Shown: positions 33,850 to 46,584 of the stretch, piece by piece
Layout: each line of letters opens with the position of its first letter
Numbering within the stretch: the stretch's first letter is position 1
NCBI GenBank assembly: GCA_024663395.1
Contig: JANFAH010000004.1
Coordinates: forward strand, 1,054,001-1,118,000
Reading direction: 5' to 3'
Length of the DNA: 64,000 nt
Source of the DNA: Pisolithus tinctorius
Lineage: Eukaryota > Basidiomycota > Agaricomycetes > Boletales > Pisolithaceae
Notes under the pieces: generated by a model
The model's input: only the letters and a program-made list of their open reading frames with translations
Told to the model about the DNA's origin: nothing
Database searches by the model: none
Program-made: the position numbers and the translations under genes

Positions 33850-35071
33850 ATGGCCGCTGCAATAACACGCTCCGTGTTTTCGTCTTCGCGCTCTGTCCTT
33901 GCGACGTCAAGGTCGCCTGTGTGTTCGCAGCGGCGGGTCACGCGAAGAACCTTGCACACACGCAAGGAGCTCCCATACAAAGTTGAAGATGGTCTCGGGA
34001 ACTTCATGTCGCCTTCTACACTGAAAATGGTCGCTATGGAGTACCAGCAGGGACTCCTGGACCGTCTGAACGAGTATTTACGTGGTAAGCAACCGGCGCT
34101 GTTAATTTAACTTGCAAGAGTTCCCCCGAATTCAAAGTTTTTTGCGGACATTGTTGCTGGCAGATACCGACGACAGACGCAAAACGATTGCCCAGATTGT
34201 ACTTGATACAGCTGAGCGGCCGGACAAAACCATGACGTTCAGATACGCCAGTCACGCGCTGAACAACAGCTTCTTCCTAAATTGTCTGGTGCGCATCTAC
34301 AAAGCCTATGCCGCAATCATGTACTCATTCTATTACCTTGGTTTTGGTTTCTAGCGTCCACCGACAGGCGACTTCGGTGAAAGTGACGTAGAGCGGTCCA
34401 TGCTCGGTCCATCCATCCGTAAACAATTCGGAAACTTCGACACTCTTCGTTCACAGTTCTCCGCCGCCGTCTCGGGTATGTCTGGCTCGGGCTACGTCTG
34501 GTTTGTCACCGACGCGAAGGGCAATCTCGCCTTCGTGCCCACCTTCGCGGCTGGTACACTTCTTGTCCGTTCGCGCACGGGCACCGTCGACCCGCTCAAC
34601 CAACCTATTCTCGGGGAAGGACACGATATCCCTCTCCCTAACCAAAATAACCAGCACTCGTTAGATCAACTTCGGAACTCCCATTCACCTTCGGGCCCCG
34701 GGGCAGCACCGACGTCACCTGCAACCGGCGCATCACACGAACTCCCACCGCATGGTCCCAACCCGCTCTCCCGCATGCTGCACACCTCGGCGTCGTCCCA
34801 AAACCTTTTTTCGTCTCGCGCACGTTCTGTGTACGACCCCTCCACGGGGACTGCTTCATGGGGAGTTATGAACGACGCTGATATGCGCGACCTGAGGACC
34901 ATCGGAGAGTATATTTACCCCTTGTTCTGCGTCAGCGTACACGAACATTGTTGGTTGCTTGACCATGGTATATGGGGCAAGGAAAAGTACATGAAGGAGT
35001 TCTGGTCGGTGGTGGACTGGGAACAGGTCGTACACAGGTTTGACACTTTCTCTGCTACAAGGAACACATAA
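33850..35071 (+). CDS. Mitochondrial small-subunit ribosomal protein of the Fe/Mn-SOD fold (mS42/Rsm26-like)
   Basis: Three exons, 33850-34084, 34119-34288 and 34355-35071, give 373 residues. A basic N-terminus (SQRRVTRRTLHTRKELPYK) looks like a mitochondrial presequence. The SOD fold is visible in ASHALNNSFFLNCL and WFVTDAKGNLAFVPTF, then in YIYPLFCVSVHEHCWLLDH and FWSVVDWEQV. Positions that bind metal in true SODs are changed: the H of NHxxFW is not kept in ALNNSFF, and the DxWEH motif reads SVHEH. Loss of metal ligands with a long Ser/Pro-rich insert is typical of the mitoribosomal paralogues, so I prefer this to an active dismutase. mS42 versus mS43 cannot be decided by eye. Confidence 0.85.
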
Positions 35072-35228
35072 CTTTACAGTAATTACTATGGGTCTATCCA
35101 TGAATAGAGCTATGTAACGCACATATACCGCACCCCCACTACACTCCCTTCTCCTTCATACGTTCGGGGCCTGAAGCATATAATGATCCAATGTAATTGC
35201 CAAATATTCGATTACATTGAACCAAGGG

Positions 35229-37166
35229 TTACCACCTCCACTCGATGGATCCACAACTTTGCATCCGAACACCCTTGTACATCTTATACGTTTCCGAAGA
35301 CAGTCGGACATGGTCGATTTTGAGGGAAGAGAAACCGTAAGACGGAAGCTCGAAACGTATTTGAAACGCATGTGCCGGCCTTGGAACTTGCGCTCTAAGG
35401 AGTTGCGAGATCTGAGCACTCGTATGTCAACTGAAGATACGAAAATGCCTCACTTGGATGTCCACGAGCCGCGTAGTATTCGACTGCCTGATGAATGCAT
35501 ACTTGGTATCTCCCACCGCAGGATCTAAAAAACTCGGACATTCCAACAGCCTCCAGAACGAACATAAAGCGTTTACCTTTTTTCGGGAATCGAACGTCCA
35601 CGAGCCCTCTGCTCCTCCAGTTGATCCGACACCCGAACCGGCCCCTGACAACGTGCATTGCGCACCAGTCGCATCCTCGCCTAGATACCACTCTATCTTC
35701 ACATTCTCCATGGCTTTCATCATTCGCGACGTAAATGTGACCGTGAAGCTCCCTGAATCGAAAAGAAATGCGTCGACGAACCCAAGTCCATGCCTGAGAA
35801 GAATACGAACCACCAAGTTCACCGACAATAATGTTTGGTTTGAGAGCGACAGGGATGGGGAGATTGTTCACCACTACTTTTTGCGGTGGCGCGTATTGGT
35901 ATTCCCCTAGTACGAATTTGCCATCCGGTGGAATAAAAGACAGTGCCTGTTCGCGTTTCCAACGTTGCAAGCTGATCATGACTAGAGTTCCGATTCAAAA
36001 GATGATGTGGCCGAAACAGAACGTACCGTACACAAGGATGAAAAGCACACTCTGCCATCACGTTAGGATTTGAAAAGCTCGCGAGCAAGTCTGGCATTCC
36101 TGCTATCTAGTAAGATCGGTAGTAATTTCATAGCCCCCATGGTTTCCGTACCTGACAGCCGTGAATTGCACTCAATCGTTCCAATCACATTGCTCGCAAG
36201 GGTGGCGCCGTTCCTACATAATCGTGAGAACTTGGTTTCAGGAAATCGCTCAGAGACAAATGCAGATTCGGAAAATCACGCACCTCCCGACTATGGCACG
36301 CATTTCCTCGGTGACATCAAAAAGAATCTCGTTGGAGTTGTGTCGCACTCCCACTTTGCGCCATGGTATCGGTGATGCGAACGCTCCACCGGTGTTATTC
36401 AATGATGTTGGACCTAAGGAGCGTCGTAAAACCCCATTTCAGCAGCCTTCGTACGAAAACGTGCAAACGAGACCTACCTCCTGAACGGCCAACCGATGGT
36501 GCAGAAGCTGGGAGGGATGCAAGGAGTGTAGAAAGAAGGGAGGGCGGGATAACTATGTCACGCAGAATACTCGGAGAAGTCGTGAGAGGGTGACCGGAAG
36601 AATCGAGAATTTCCTCTATTAGCTACGCCAGGGGGTTCTGAACTGCCCCACAGATCCAAACCAGCCACGACATACCTGGTATACAGTGTCAAAGTTACCT
36701 TTGAGCGTGACAGTGCTGACTGTTCCAAAATAGTCCTGAAGTATGTCGTGGAACGCTTGGAGAAATGCGAAGGCGACCAGGGGGTCCACTGCAAACACAG
36801 GATTATGGGTAAGTGCGTTGACTAGCCTGACTGTCCGCGGGTGACAATACTTACGGTCTCCCGAAATACTAGCCAACATTCTCATTTCCCGGACCTGGAT
36901 ATGACAGCAAGCGCTGCCGTCCGGCATGTCGCCACCCCCACCGGACGCAACATATATTATTGGATCTATAATACCAGACGAAGGCGCTTTTGCGAGCTCG
37001 TTGTTGAGTGCATCGATGTGAAGGAGTGGGTATGCGGGGGGAAAGGAGGTGTACCCTGACTGGATGATCGGTCGCCTGGATAGGTTCAGCCGGAGTAGCT
37101 TCAGCAAAACAACGCGTAGAAGACACACCCGTTCGCGTCCAGAATTATGAGACCATCGATGGCCAT
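35229..37166 (-). CDS. APM3: AP-3 adaptor complex mu subunit
   Basis: Medium chain of the AP-3 coat that sorts cargo from Golgi/endosomes to the vacuole. Eleven exons are needed; all joins keep phase. The N-terminal longin-like domain reads MAIDGLIILDANG, RPIIQSGYTSFPPAYPLL, then DPLVAFAFLQAFHDILQDY and LIEEILDSSGHPLTTSPS. The mu-homology domain starts PIPWRKVGVRHNSNEILFD and runs through LSGMPDLLASFSNPNV, ECAFHPCVR and ALSFIPPDGKFVLGEYQY. It continues with GSFTVTFTSR and ILRWEIPS, and ends VRMQSCGSIEWRW, the classic C-terminus. The stop TAA is at 35229, 158 bp from the convergent mitoribosomal gene. Exons are short, so only fragments appear as open frames. Confidence 0.95.
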
Positions 37167-37745
37167 CTTTGCTGAACCAGCCGCCTCGACGAGACACAGG
37201 TCGAGGATTACATGATCAGACGTTTTCCAAAAAGGCAATGAGCTATTAGTAATAACATACACTGGCGCGAGTCCGCGGTTTCATGTGGTGGTGTGAGCTG
37301 TTCTCTGTCGACTGTCATCAACTGTCATTCCATTATTTCGTCCGAATGTATATATCTCCTGTGGATGCTAATAAGAGACACCCGAGACAAGTAAAATCCA
37401 GGAGCAATAGGATCATTAGGATGACGTTGGGTTACTGACCCCGGGCGAGTCGGTGCTCCTTATGTAAAGTGCTACGCGTTTCAAGTGTACTGGATAGCAC
37501 AACGCACACTCAAATCTGATCTGAAGATTATCTATGATACAAGGATTAGCGATAAGTTTGCGAATCCGGTTGGGCCGCAGTTGGAAACGAGAACACTTGG
37601 CTATTATAGTCAGATGTGTTGTAAACATTGGGTACCTCTCGGTGTACAGTACAGCTGACCCGACTATCCCCGGACTTGATTAAAAACCCGTTGCACTGCT
37701 CCACTGTGACGCTATCTCTGTACCTCTATCTCTGACAGGACTGGC

Positions 37746-39974
37746 ATGCCGCAGACGCATGCGATATACGCCCACACTGGCGAGGACGTCCTCTCGTCCG
37801 TCTTCCAGCAACTTGATGTCGACGATGACCGTCTCTTTAATATCACGATGACTTTCTTGCATGAAATGTGGGACGGTCTGAATAACTACGGACATGATAT
37901 GGCGATGATGTGCGTTATCAGATGTCCTATGCAGTAACACGACAGCCAACCACCCATGTAGCCCAACATTCGTGAGGAGCATCCCGGACGGCTCAGAGAA
38001 GGGGTATGTTGACGTTACACACGAATGTTCCCTGGCAACTGATCTCGACGCTACTAGCACTTTTCTCGCCCTCGATCTGGGCGGCACTAATCTGTAGGTC
38101 CCTGAAATATAGCTCCACAAAAAATGGCACTAGAATATTGTCAGTCGTGTTTGCGAGGTTAACCTCCACGGCGACAAGACATTCTCTCTTCGCCAACAGA
38201 AATACAAGGTCTCTGACGCGCTTAAAACTGGCGAGGCGACTACCCTCTTCGGTGCGAGCAGTGTTTGTCGTCGTCTCCTAGGCTAAATCCCCTCCCCCTC
38301 TCTTCTCCTCAGACTATCTCGCAGACTCCGTCGATGCGTTCCTCACAGACTCTGGCTCACCAAACTGCGCTCTTCCTCCATCCCTCGCCCGCAGGAATCT
38401 TGCTGAAGTGTCCGACGAGGAGGACGTGCCATACATTCCTCTTGGTCTGACTTTTTCTTTCCCCGTGGAACAGACAGCACTTGATTCGGGCAAACTCCTC
38501 ACATGGACCAAAGGCTTCGCCGCCAAAAATGCTATCGGGAATGACGTCGTCAAACTCCTTCAAGATGCCTTCGATCGCAAAAATATGCACGTCCGGTGTG
38601 TCGCGCTGGTGAACGACGTGAGTATTCTATCTCTCTTATTCACCCACTCCGTTCACATCGCATTCCTCGTCACCTTCACTATGCGTAATCCTCATTCTCA
38701 GACTGTCGGTGCCCTGCTTTCTCGGGCCTACACTTCGGGCGGTTGCATCCTCGGTGCTATTTTTGGCACCGGGACAAACGGCGCATATGTCGAAGACATG
38801 GCCAGCATTTCGAAGCTTGGGAGAAGTGCAGCCGTTAAGGAAGGGAACTTGATGGTCGTGAACACAGAGTGGGGAGGGTTCAACAATTCGGTGCGTACTC
38901 CTCGAACTCCCTTAAAATCTCATCCGAACACATACTCGCCAAGCGGTCGGCATTGCCAAGTACGCCTTACGACAACAAGGTTGACCGCGAATCCATCAAC
39001 CCCGGAAAACAAGCCTTCGAGAAGTTTATCTCCGGAATGTATCTCGGCGAAATCACTCGCAACGTCATCGTGAGCCTGATCGACGCAGCTCCGAAACCGC
39101 TTCTCTTCTCTGGGCATTCATCCAAACAACTCAACAAGCAATGGGGTGTAGATACAGCTGTGCTGAGCGAAGTCGAGGAAGCATGGGAGGGAATTGGGCG
39201 ATTTGCTCCCGAAGACACGGGATCAACGGCAGAAGCCACGAACGCAGGAGAGGGGACAAAGACAAGTAATGGCACAGATTCGACAAGGCAACCGTCCGTG
39301 CAACAGAAACTAGAACGCATACGAGATGTGATCGTTAAGAGGATGGAACTGCCTCCTGATTCAGTTTCGTTGAATGATGCAGATGTCGTACGAAAGATAT
39401 GTACCCACATTGCCTGGCGGGCGGCGCGGTTGAGCTCGTGTGCGGTTGCTGCTGTCTTGTTTCAAACGGGGCGGGCACGCCTCACAAGAGGCGGGGAGGA
39501 AACGAAGAATACGGCACCATTAGTCGACGAAGGAAAGAGGATTGGGGTGGGTGTCGACGGAAGGTGAGTGTCTTTGCGCATTGGGTCAAATTGAGATGTT
39601 AATGCCATTTGATGGTCTTCCACCGATATTATAGTTTGGTCGAACACTATCCCTACTTCGAGAAGAAACTGAGGGCGTCATTGCGCGTTCTCGTCGGGGA
39701 GGACGTGGAGCGCCGTGTCGATATCGGCTTGGCGAAAGACGGCAGTGGTGTTGGAGGTGCGACACTCTTTCCTGCCTGGCACCCGTTCCCCCGTCTGTTC
39801 CATCCACTAAGTACTGACATGTCTTCATCAGCTGCGCTTTGTGCCCTCGTGGCATACCGGCAGAACATGGTAAAACAGTATCATACCGTGTACGAACATG
39901 AGGTTGCCAACGGGGTGACCGAGTCGCGTGGGGCGGAGCACTCCGCCTACCCCGACTCGTTGGCGCGGACATAA
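37746..39974 (+). CDS. Glucokinase / hexokinase family sugar kinase
   Basis: Phosphorylates glucose with ATP at the entry of glycolysis. Nine exons are inferred. The start MPQTHAIYAHTGEDVLSSV leads to GLNNYGHDMAM and, over introns, to FLALDLGGTNLRVCEV (phosphate-1 motif). Then come LGLTFSFPVEQ, LTWTKGF, NDTVGALLSRAY (catalytic Asp), GAIFGTGTNGAYVE, VNTEWGGFNNS, FEKFISGMYLGEI, ARLSSCAVAAVLFQTGRA, VDGSLVEHYPYF and AKDGSGVGAALCAL. A 30-residue Thr/Ser/Gly-rich insertion (near TAEATNAGEGTKTSNG) lies between the large-domain helices. All catalytic motifs are intact. It diverges from AP-3 mu over 580 bp. Glucokinase versus hexokinase cannot be separated by motif alone. Confidence 0.93.
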
Positions 39975-41520
39975 ACCAGGATTCTCGACACATGGACTTC
40001 GGCTCTTCATCCTTATCTCATCTTCGTCGAGTTTTGCATGCACCGCCGTTACCAGGTTCGTTGGGGGAGTATCTATGTAAGTAAGCCAACGCGCGGCCGC
40101 AACCGAAACGGTATTAATATTATGGTGGATGCCAATGGTGTGTCACACGAGCAACATTTCTGTTCAATGCGGCGCATGATTTAGATCAGTAGAACACAAC
40201 GAACTTTCCACACTGGCGTGTGTCCTAGTTCCCGATCCTTTCCCTATCTACTTATCATCTCACTTTCTGGCATGTTCCACTGCTACACGTATGTGTACGT
40301 TCGTGTATGTATTACATATATGATGAACCACGAGATCGTTGTACGCCATACAAACGTGGTGTCCACACCGTGTGTCCATTCTTATTACATATATCCCCTT
40401 TTGCCTCCGAAACCCTAAAGTGCCCTCTCGAACAGTCCCCTGTTTCCCCATCCCCATCCCTCAATAACAGGCGGCGGTAATTATAACTTGAGTTTCTGTA
40501 ACAAGGGACTGGCTGAACGCAGTTTGCGCAATGACCGGCTGCCCCGAAACACATGAAATTCTGTCAGGTCGGTCGGGAGAGCATCGCAACGTGGCAGTCA
40601 GATGACGGACAACCAAGACAACAGGTGATTTGCATCGGGCTGACAGGGGTCCTCCATCTCAACCCCCGCCCTGTAATTAATGCTAGCACACGGTTACAAG
40701 GTGTAATGGATAATACATCGCATGCAAGGAAAGCACCGGATAGCGACGACAGCGGGTGAGTAAAGCAATACAGACTTTACTTGGGAGGTGTGCGGAGAAT
40801 GTATGTGTATGCGTATGTATTATATGTGCTAGTTGGACATATCGTACAGAACATTATTCGACATTCAATTCCACATTTGATCTTGATTTTCCTCTTGAGG
40901 AAAAATTCGGTAGGTTGAGAGGGGATGAGGCGAGCTATGATAACAGTCGTATGTGTGATGAGGATGCAAAGGAACGAGAGTGATGTGAGTGAAGGAGGAT
41001 AAGCGATCGTAGTCGTGCTTGGGAGATTGAATTCGGAATAACTGCGCGAGGGCTGGCAGCTGCACGCAGCAGACAGGCCATGTCGTACACGCGTAATCCC
41101 AGATAGTTGCAGCACCGGCCCTGTGAAATGTGCCGTGCGCATCACATCGCAAAACAGTGCAGCGGAGTAGAATCGACAGAAGACAAGGTAGGCGCCCCAG
41201 GCATGTGAAATCAAGTCAGATATTTGAGTTGTATCTGAACAAACAAAACAAGAGGTTGGGTAATGCAACATAGCGTTGAAAGCGAAAGAAAAAGAGAGAA
41301 CGGAGGGAAGACGATAAATCGAAGCTCAGGAAACACCAAGCTTCGTGGAGCGGGAGTCTTTAAGGAAATTCGAAAGTGTCTTATTGACTCTCCTGGATGT
41401 CCACCAGTCACTGCTTGAATTATGCGCATGCACGAATATGGGTGGCGGACCCACTACGTATACGGGGCCGGAAGATATCCGCGGCGCGGACCACTGGGTC
41501 GCACACGGGCCAGGGGCGTG
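39975..41520. other. Convergent intergenic region, 1.5 kb, no gene seen
   Basis: It lies between the stop codons of glucokinase (+) and the bZIP gene (-). Open frames are short and without recognisable content. Two similar tracts made of TATGTGTA/GTATGTATTA words occur near 40285-40325 and 40800-40830. The space probably contains the two 3' UTRs. Confidence 0.55.
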
Positions 41521-43124
41521 TCAGTAACCGTATGATACTCGTGCTGGAGCCGCACCAGTGGCGGCGCCACCCTTCGCACCCATGTTCATACTCATGCTCA
41601 CAGGTTGGCCGTTCGATACGACCGTTGTGGCTGGTGGCACGACACTTGGGCCCACAGTTGGTCCTCCCGGACCAATAACCGCACCACCGACGAGCGCGGA
41701 TAATCGTGATATTTCCTCCCGAGAGGATACAAGCGCAGCTGTCAGCCGCTCGTTCTCAGTCGTGAGGTACTCGACCTTGGCCTGGAGGGACGCCAACCAC
41801 GCCTTTTTACGCTGACGACATTTCAAGGCGGCTACTCGTGTTTTAGTAGGTGTGGCACCGGAACCACAAGTAGATATATACCTTGTCGGTTACGTTCCAG
41901 GAAGTTTCTCCGCTTCTCCTCCTCGGTCTCCGGCTTTTTCTGTTGTCTCCCCTTCGTCGTCGTACCTTGTGCAATGTGATGCTGTTGCGATTGTTCCTCC
42001 CTTTCTTCGTCGTCGTCATCGTCCTCCTCCTCTTCCTCCCCAGACTCCTTGCTGTGTCCGTTGGTACTGACACTAGTGATGGTATTGGCCCGCGTACGCT
42101 TTGCTTGGGTAGGAGAATGGACTGCTGCCCTTGTAGTGGGCACAGGCGGAGGACTGCCAACGTCATACGATTTCCGTTTCGTCCCTCTTCGGCCGTTCGC
42201 GGGTGCGACAGTCGCACCATTAGCGCGTGCTTGAGCTTCCTCGCGCTTGGTGAGCTCTTGATGCGCTTGTGAAAGTAGATATAACCCATTGGCCGCTGTG
42301 CTCGCTGCGTTGTTGGTACCGCCATAACCGGAATCTGCGGTTTCTTGACTTGCAGCAGTGACTGAGTTGGCGAGGTTCGAGCTTGTGGTCGGAGCGCGAG
42401 TGGCCGAGCTATACTGGCTAGATGGATTGTTAAGAACACCCGTTATGGCCGAAAGAGTGTTTGGGGTGATTGTCGGATTCGCCGAGGTGGCCGAGCTATT
42501 ATTCATGAGAGCGAGGAACGCGGCTGTGTTTGGGGAGGGGGGCGGGAAGGACACGGGACCTCCTACGAGGGGAGTAAGGCTGGGAGTTAGACCGGTACGT
42601 GGAGTAAGGCCTGTGCGGGGAGTTAGGCCTGTACGGAAGGAGGCCGGATCGAAGGGGAGATGAGGGCCTGCATCTGAGCCCTGCTGTGGACCAGCAAGCA
42701 TGGCTGGGGAGAGAGGCCCCGCACGGAGAGAGTTTGCGAGGGTAGAAGAGAACTGCCACGCATAGGTCGGGTCTGAAGGAGATGCAAGGGCTGCGACAGG
42801 TGGGAGGACGGTTCTGGGTGAAGAGGAACGGGCGGCATCGTTCTTTGGGTGCGACGTGGATGACGATGATGGGGGTCTCTCAGCATGGGAGTTCTTGGAG
42901 TGGTCGGATGCGGGGCTTGCAGAGTCTCTCTGGGAGGTGGAGGTGTGTCGAATGTTGGACGGGCGGGAGAAAGACTGCTCGAATGGGTTGGGTTCGAGGT
43001 CGAAGTCGGAGCGGATCTGTCGAGTCGGGGGGGGTCTGGGGAGCTGGGCTGTAGTCTGGTGGTGTTCAGGGGAAGTTGAGGGCTTCGGGACGGAGTCACT
43101 GTAGTTGGGGGGAGTAGAGGACAT
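41521..43124 (-). CDS. Atf1/CREB-type bZIP transcription factor
   Basis: Stress-type nuclear regulator of the Atf1/Aft1 group. Exon 1 starts at 43124; the intron after ERNRQ (about 41832-41882) joins to AALKCRQRKKAWLASLQ, restoring the basic region. The leucine zipper is KVEYLTTENERLTAALVSSREE in heptad register. N-terminal parts carry DFDLEPNPFEQSF (Aft1 OSA-like) and the triple RTGLTP repeat followed by SFPPPSPNTAAFLALM (HRA-like), both features of fungal Atf1 proteins. A long acidic run precedes the DNA-binding domain. Length about 515 residues. Ser/Thr-Pro sites are frequent, which fits MAP-kinase control as known for Atf1; that is inferred. Confidence 0.93.
42583..42636 (-). repeat. Three tandem 18-bp units within the bZIP gene
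   Basis: Units at 42583-42600, 42601-42618 and 42619-42636 each encode RTGLTP on the minus strand with a few silent differences. Synonymous changes between units suggest the peptide repeat is under selection rather than newly expanded. Confidence 0.85.
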
Positions 43125-43714
43125 TGCGATGACGATAAGACTACGTAGTGTGAGGGGGGGCAGTCACTGTCTGGGTTGAGTGCTGTGATGACGACAGAGC
43201 AAAGCTTACAAGGTTCGGTGACGACACTGGTGTGGCCCGCGGAGGGTTGCTTCTGAATAGATGGCCGACTCCGGTGTGTGAGGTTTTTCAATTCCTCCGC
43301 TAACTTTTTTTCGGGAAATACACTGATTCCGGCCCCAAGAAAACTTCTCCTCCTCGTCTGCTGCGTTGGCCCGTGCGTTTGCCCCGGCTTTCTCAGATGG
43401 GGAGGGTTGCAAAAAGATGACGACGTCTGACGTAGTCGTGTTATATTCAACTTCAGGCGGAGCTCCAATCCTTCCCCTTACCTTCCTGTTATATCGCAGA
43501 TCCGACACACGTCATATGCCCGTCGCTCGCAAGGACTCCTATCACCCCCAGCTTATAATTCTGATTCAGCGCTTCAGTCTTCGGCGGCGAAACTTGTGTG
43601 TATACAGAATCGAAGAGAGTATGGTACATATGGTAGCTTTTGACATAGACACCCACAACTACCGCGTGTTTGGCCAGCCTTCGCCTCATGTCCACCCCAA
43701 TATCCCCACCTGAC
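43125..43714. other. Spacer between the bZIP start and the 3' end of the HODM-like gene
   Basis: Both genes lie on the minus strand, so this 590-bp stretch combines the bZIP 5' region with the neighbour's 3' UTR. Short open frames occur on both strands but none is convincing. A pyrimidine/purine-rich patch lies close to the bZIP ATG. Confidence 0.5.
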
Positions 43715-46018
43715 CTAATAAGGATACGGCAACATACCTTCATCTGGCCCGTCCGTGATCCCCTCCTTCTCTGCACACTCGTCCAGATACCCTAGCAGCA
43801 CATCTCGATACATATCCCTCCCCTTGTAAACAGCAACCTCCTCCGGCCAACTCCGGACGGCACTCGCCAACCGTCCTGCAACGCCCCTCTCTCGAACAAG
43901 ATCTTCCACCTTGAATAGGTAAGTGCGTATGCCAAATACGATGGCTCCTGTGCGTGGGAGCCGCCTCCACGTTTGCCTCTCGCTCCGCAATCGCAACGTC
44001 GCCGGACAAAGGTACACCGCTGGATCTGCACTATGTCCATGTCCATGCTTCAGGCTGTCCTCGGGTCCGTTCGTAGACTCTGACCACCCCAATTCTTCAG
44101 GGTCGACATCCGACGCCGTTTCCCCTTCGATATCGTATGATCGGCCATCACCCGCCGCTCGCGTATCCTTGCTCGGTTTGACCACCTGAATGAAATAATT
44201 ATTCCGTATCACAGGTTTGTCCACGGCCATCCGCCTGAAAAACCGCTCCATGCTCGTCTTCAGTTTTTCCTTGACTACATGTCGTTGATCAATCGAAAGA
44301 CCCGCAACACCTTCCACCACAACAGGAACCGGCTCGAACAGCACTCACATTGCGGTACATTCCCTGACAAATGAATTTCATCAAGCGGCTTCCCAATCTT
44401 GTCCCTCATCCGCCAAAACCCTGTGGTGCGGGAGCGACGGTGAATAGAATAAAATACAGTTCGCCGTCACCCCACGTTGGTTACACACCTGGTACACATA
44501 TCGACCCTGCTTGGAAGTAGTACTTGCCATCTGTTCCTGTAACGCCGCAAACGTCAGATGACCTCAATCAAAAAGCCTCCGCCCACAAGCCCCGCTTAAG
44601 CTGCACGAGACAAAAACAGCAAGTCACACACCTTCGATCATAATTGCCATGTCCTCTTGGACCCTTTTTGGAGAACGTTCAATGGCAGTCAATCGCCCGC
44701 ATCACATAATTGATGCGAATAACGTAAGCAACTCACAGACCCGTCACAATTTTCATTGCCTCCTCGCCCATCTCAGTGCACTGCAGCGTCTCTAGTTTGC
44801 TGAGATCATAGGTAACGCCCGTCGCGAGTGCTGTGATCGTCCAGATGGGCATTTTATTATCCCAACCGAGAGGGATACCGCCAACGGATGGAACACGAGA
44901 TGTCGACGGGTGGAGTCGCGTAATTTGGAAGGAGCAAGGGTACCGACGGGCAAGGTATTCTGCCAATTCATAAAGCAGTTCCTTGGCTGCATCCGATTGG
45001 TCGCCCGTATTTAATGTTGGAGAGAGAGAAAAATCAGAGACGAAATAATTCTCTACACTCGTTGCCCACATACCAGCATCAGCTCCCCCTGGGACAATTA
45101 CCAAGCCGTCTGACCTTGGAGGTAAAACGCGTACGATATCTCTGCTGCGCGTGCAAAGCCTAAATTGGCGCACATGCTGGTAATAAACAAAGTCCGAGTC
45201 CAGTTCGATCCATTCGTTCCATGGCATAGACCGGATACCCATAGTGACACTGGAATCAAAACGGATGAGAAACCCTTGAAACAGCAAAGCGAGGCAGGAT
45301 TGCTGGAGTGAAACCCGGAGAGCAATAACACCGAACCGCTGTGCACCGTTCCCGCACATAGATATGGTTAACCTCAGGTGCAGTCACAAAGCACTTAGTT
45401 CGAAGTACAAAGTAACATGGAACCAGTGATGTCACGTCTGCTGGCCCACCAATCCTATACCTAAACAGAAGGGATCACTGTAGGAGACTTACTGATACTG
45501 CCCCCATCTAAACGGACGATAGGGAATTGGTTGAATTTCCATGATATCGCGAGACGGCGATATTTCTGGGTAATTAAATTTCTGGGGAGTCCATACTTAC
45601 GTACCATATGATTCAAAATTAAAGGTAAATGAGAAACTACTCCCGATAGGTGAGTGGCTGATTCGGACTCACATCCGACCTCACGATTCTTGTTTGTGTC
45701 CAATGATTTGTGGGGACCGGCGTTGACAGAGTCCCTAGGTGATTTTTCCTCAGCACCACTCGGTATGGTAGGATGTGTCGCGGTCGACATGCGGATCCAC
45801 TGAAAGACGCTGCAAATCACGAAGAACGCAAGGGCCTGAAGAATGAGATAAAGAAACGTATATGATATCCACGGAGTCGTTCGTGGTGTATTGATATCGT
45901 CTCCAACTACCTTCCCGTGTGTATTCAGGGCGCTAGAGCCCACGATGGTGACAATGTAGGTTAACCGTTTGCACATGTGCACGAGAGCGGGAATGGCGAC
46001 CATGTGTGACTGTTTCAC
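43715..46018 (-). CDS. DUF3445 / heme-dependent oxidative N-demethylase (HODM)-like protein with N-terminal membrane segment
   Basis: Family proteins resemble the heme-containing HODM subunit that demethylates amines; fungal members are uncharacterised. Core motifs are assembled across introns: RDIMEIQPIPYRPFRWGQYH, VTMGIRSMPWNEWIELDS, ELLYELAEYLARRYP, VQEDMAIMIEG, DGKYYFQAGSICVPG, FWRMRDKIGKPLDEIHLSGN, FKEKLKTSMERFFRRM, VIRNNYFIQV, SERQTWRRLPRTGAIVFGIR. The N-terminal exon has a hydrophobic stretch (FLYLILQALAFFVICSVF), a likely membrane anchor. The C-terminus ends GMLPYPY. Internal splice sites near 45590-45680 and 44650-44740 are unsure, and the true start may be the ATG of MSTATHP further in. 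About seven exons. Confidence 0.85.
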
Positions 46019-46584
46019 TGAGGCGAAGCTCCACTCAAAGGGTAGCGTATCTAGGACAGAAGGAATTGAGTAAGAGCAGGGTGTCGAGATACAGGGACGT
46101 TATAACTTAAGTCTGCTGATACGGACCGAGATAAGGACGCACTACAGCCGTATCACGGTGCGGTCCCCCCCTCTCCCCGGCTCTATTGGTTACAGATGGC
46201 ACGTTTCTGCAATCACAGGCAAAAGTGTGACCATTCGCTTCCCAGACGACGCTTGGCCCGGGCGTAATACGAAAGGTTGCGTGGAGTGTTCATGCCCAAA
46301 CTTGGGTCATACGCAGTCTGAGAACGGCATCAGCGTAGCGCCGTAGCCAGATAGATACTTGCCATTCATTGATAAGAGGAACGGTGCAGATTTCACAATA
46401 CAAGCAGAATGTCAGACGTAGCCTTGAACCAGACAGAATTCAGTCCCACCCTCAGATCAATCCTCCGGTTGCAGCCACGCCTTCGGAATCCTCCGGGGAC
46501 AGGAGGACAAGAAACGGGGGTATTAGTGCACGAGGTATAAGGTCCCCATCGGAGTGAATATTCTTTGCTCCTCTCTGCACTCCC
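46019..46584. other. Divergent intergenic region between HODM-like gene and ISD11
   Basis: About 570 bp with short open frames on both strands but no recognisable protein. It presumably holds both promoters. No striking regulatory motif was seen. Confidence 0.5.

Noticed and set aside
40285..40830. Two TATGTGTA-rich tracts as a possible repeat family
   Set aside because: Short, low-complexity and only partly similar; likely simple-sequence convergence in 3' UTRs.
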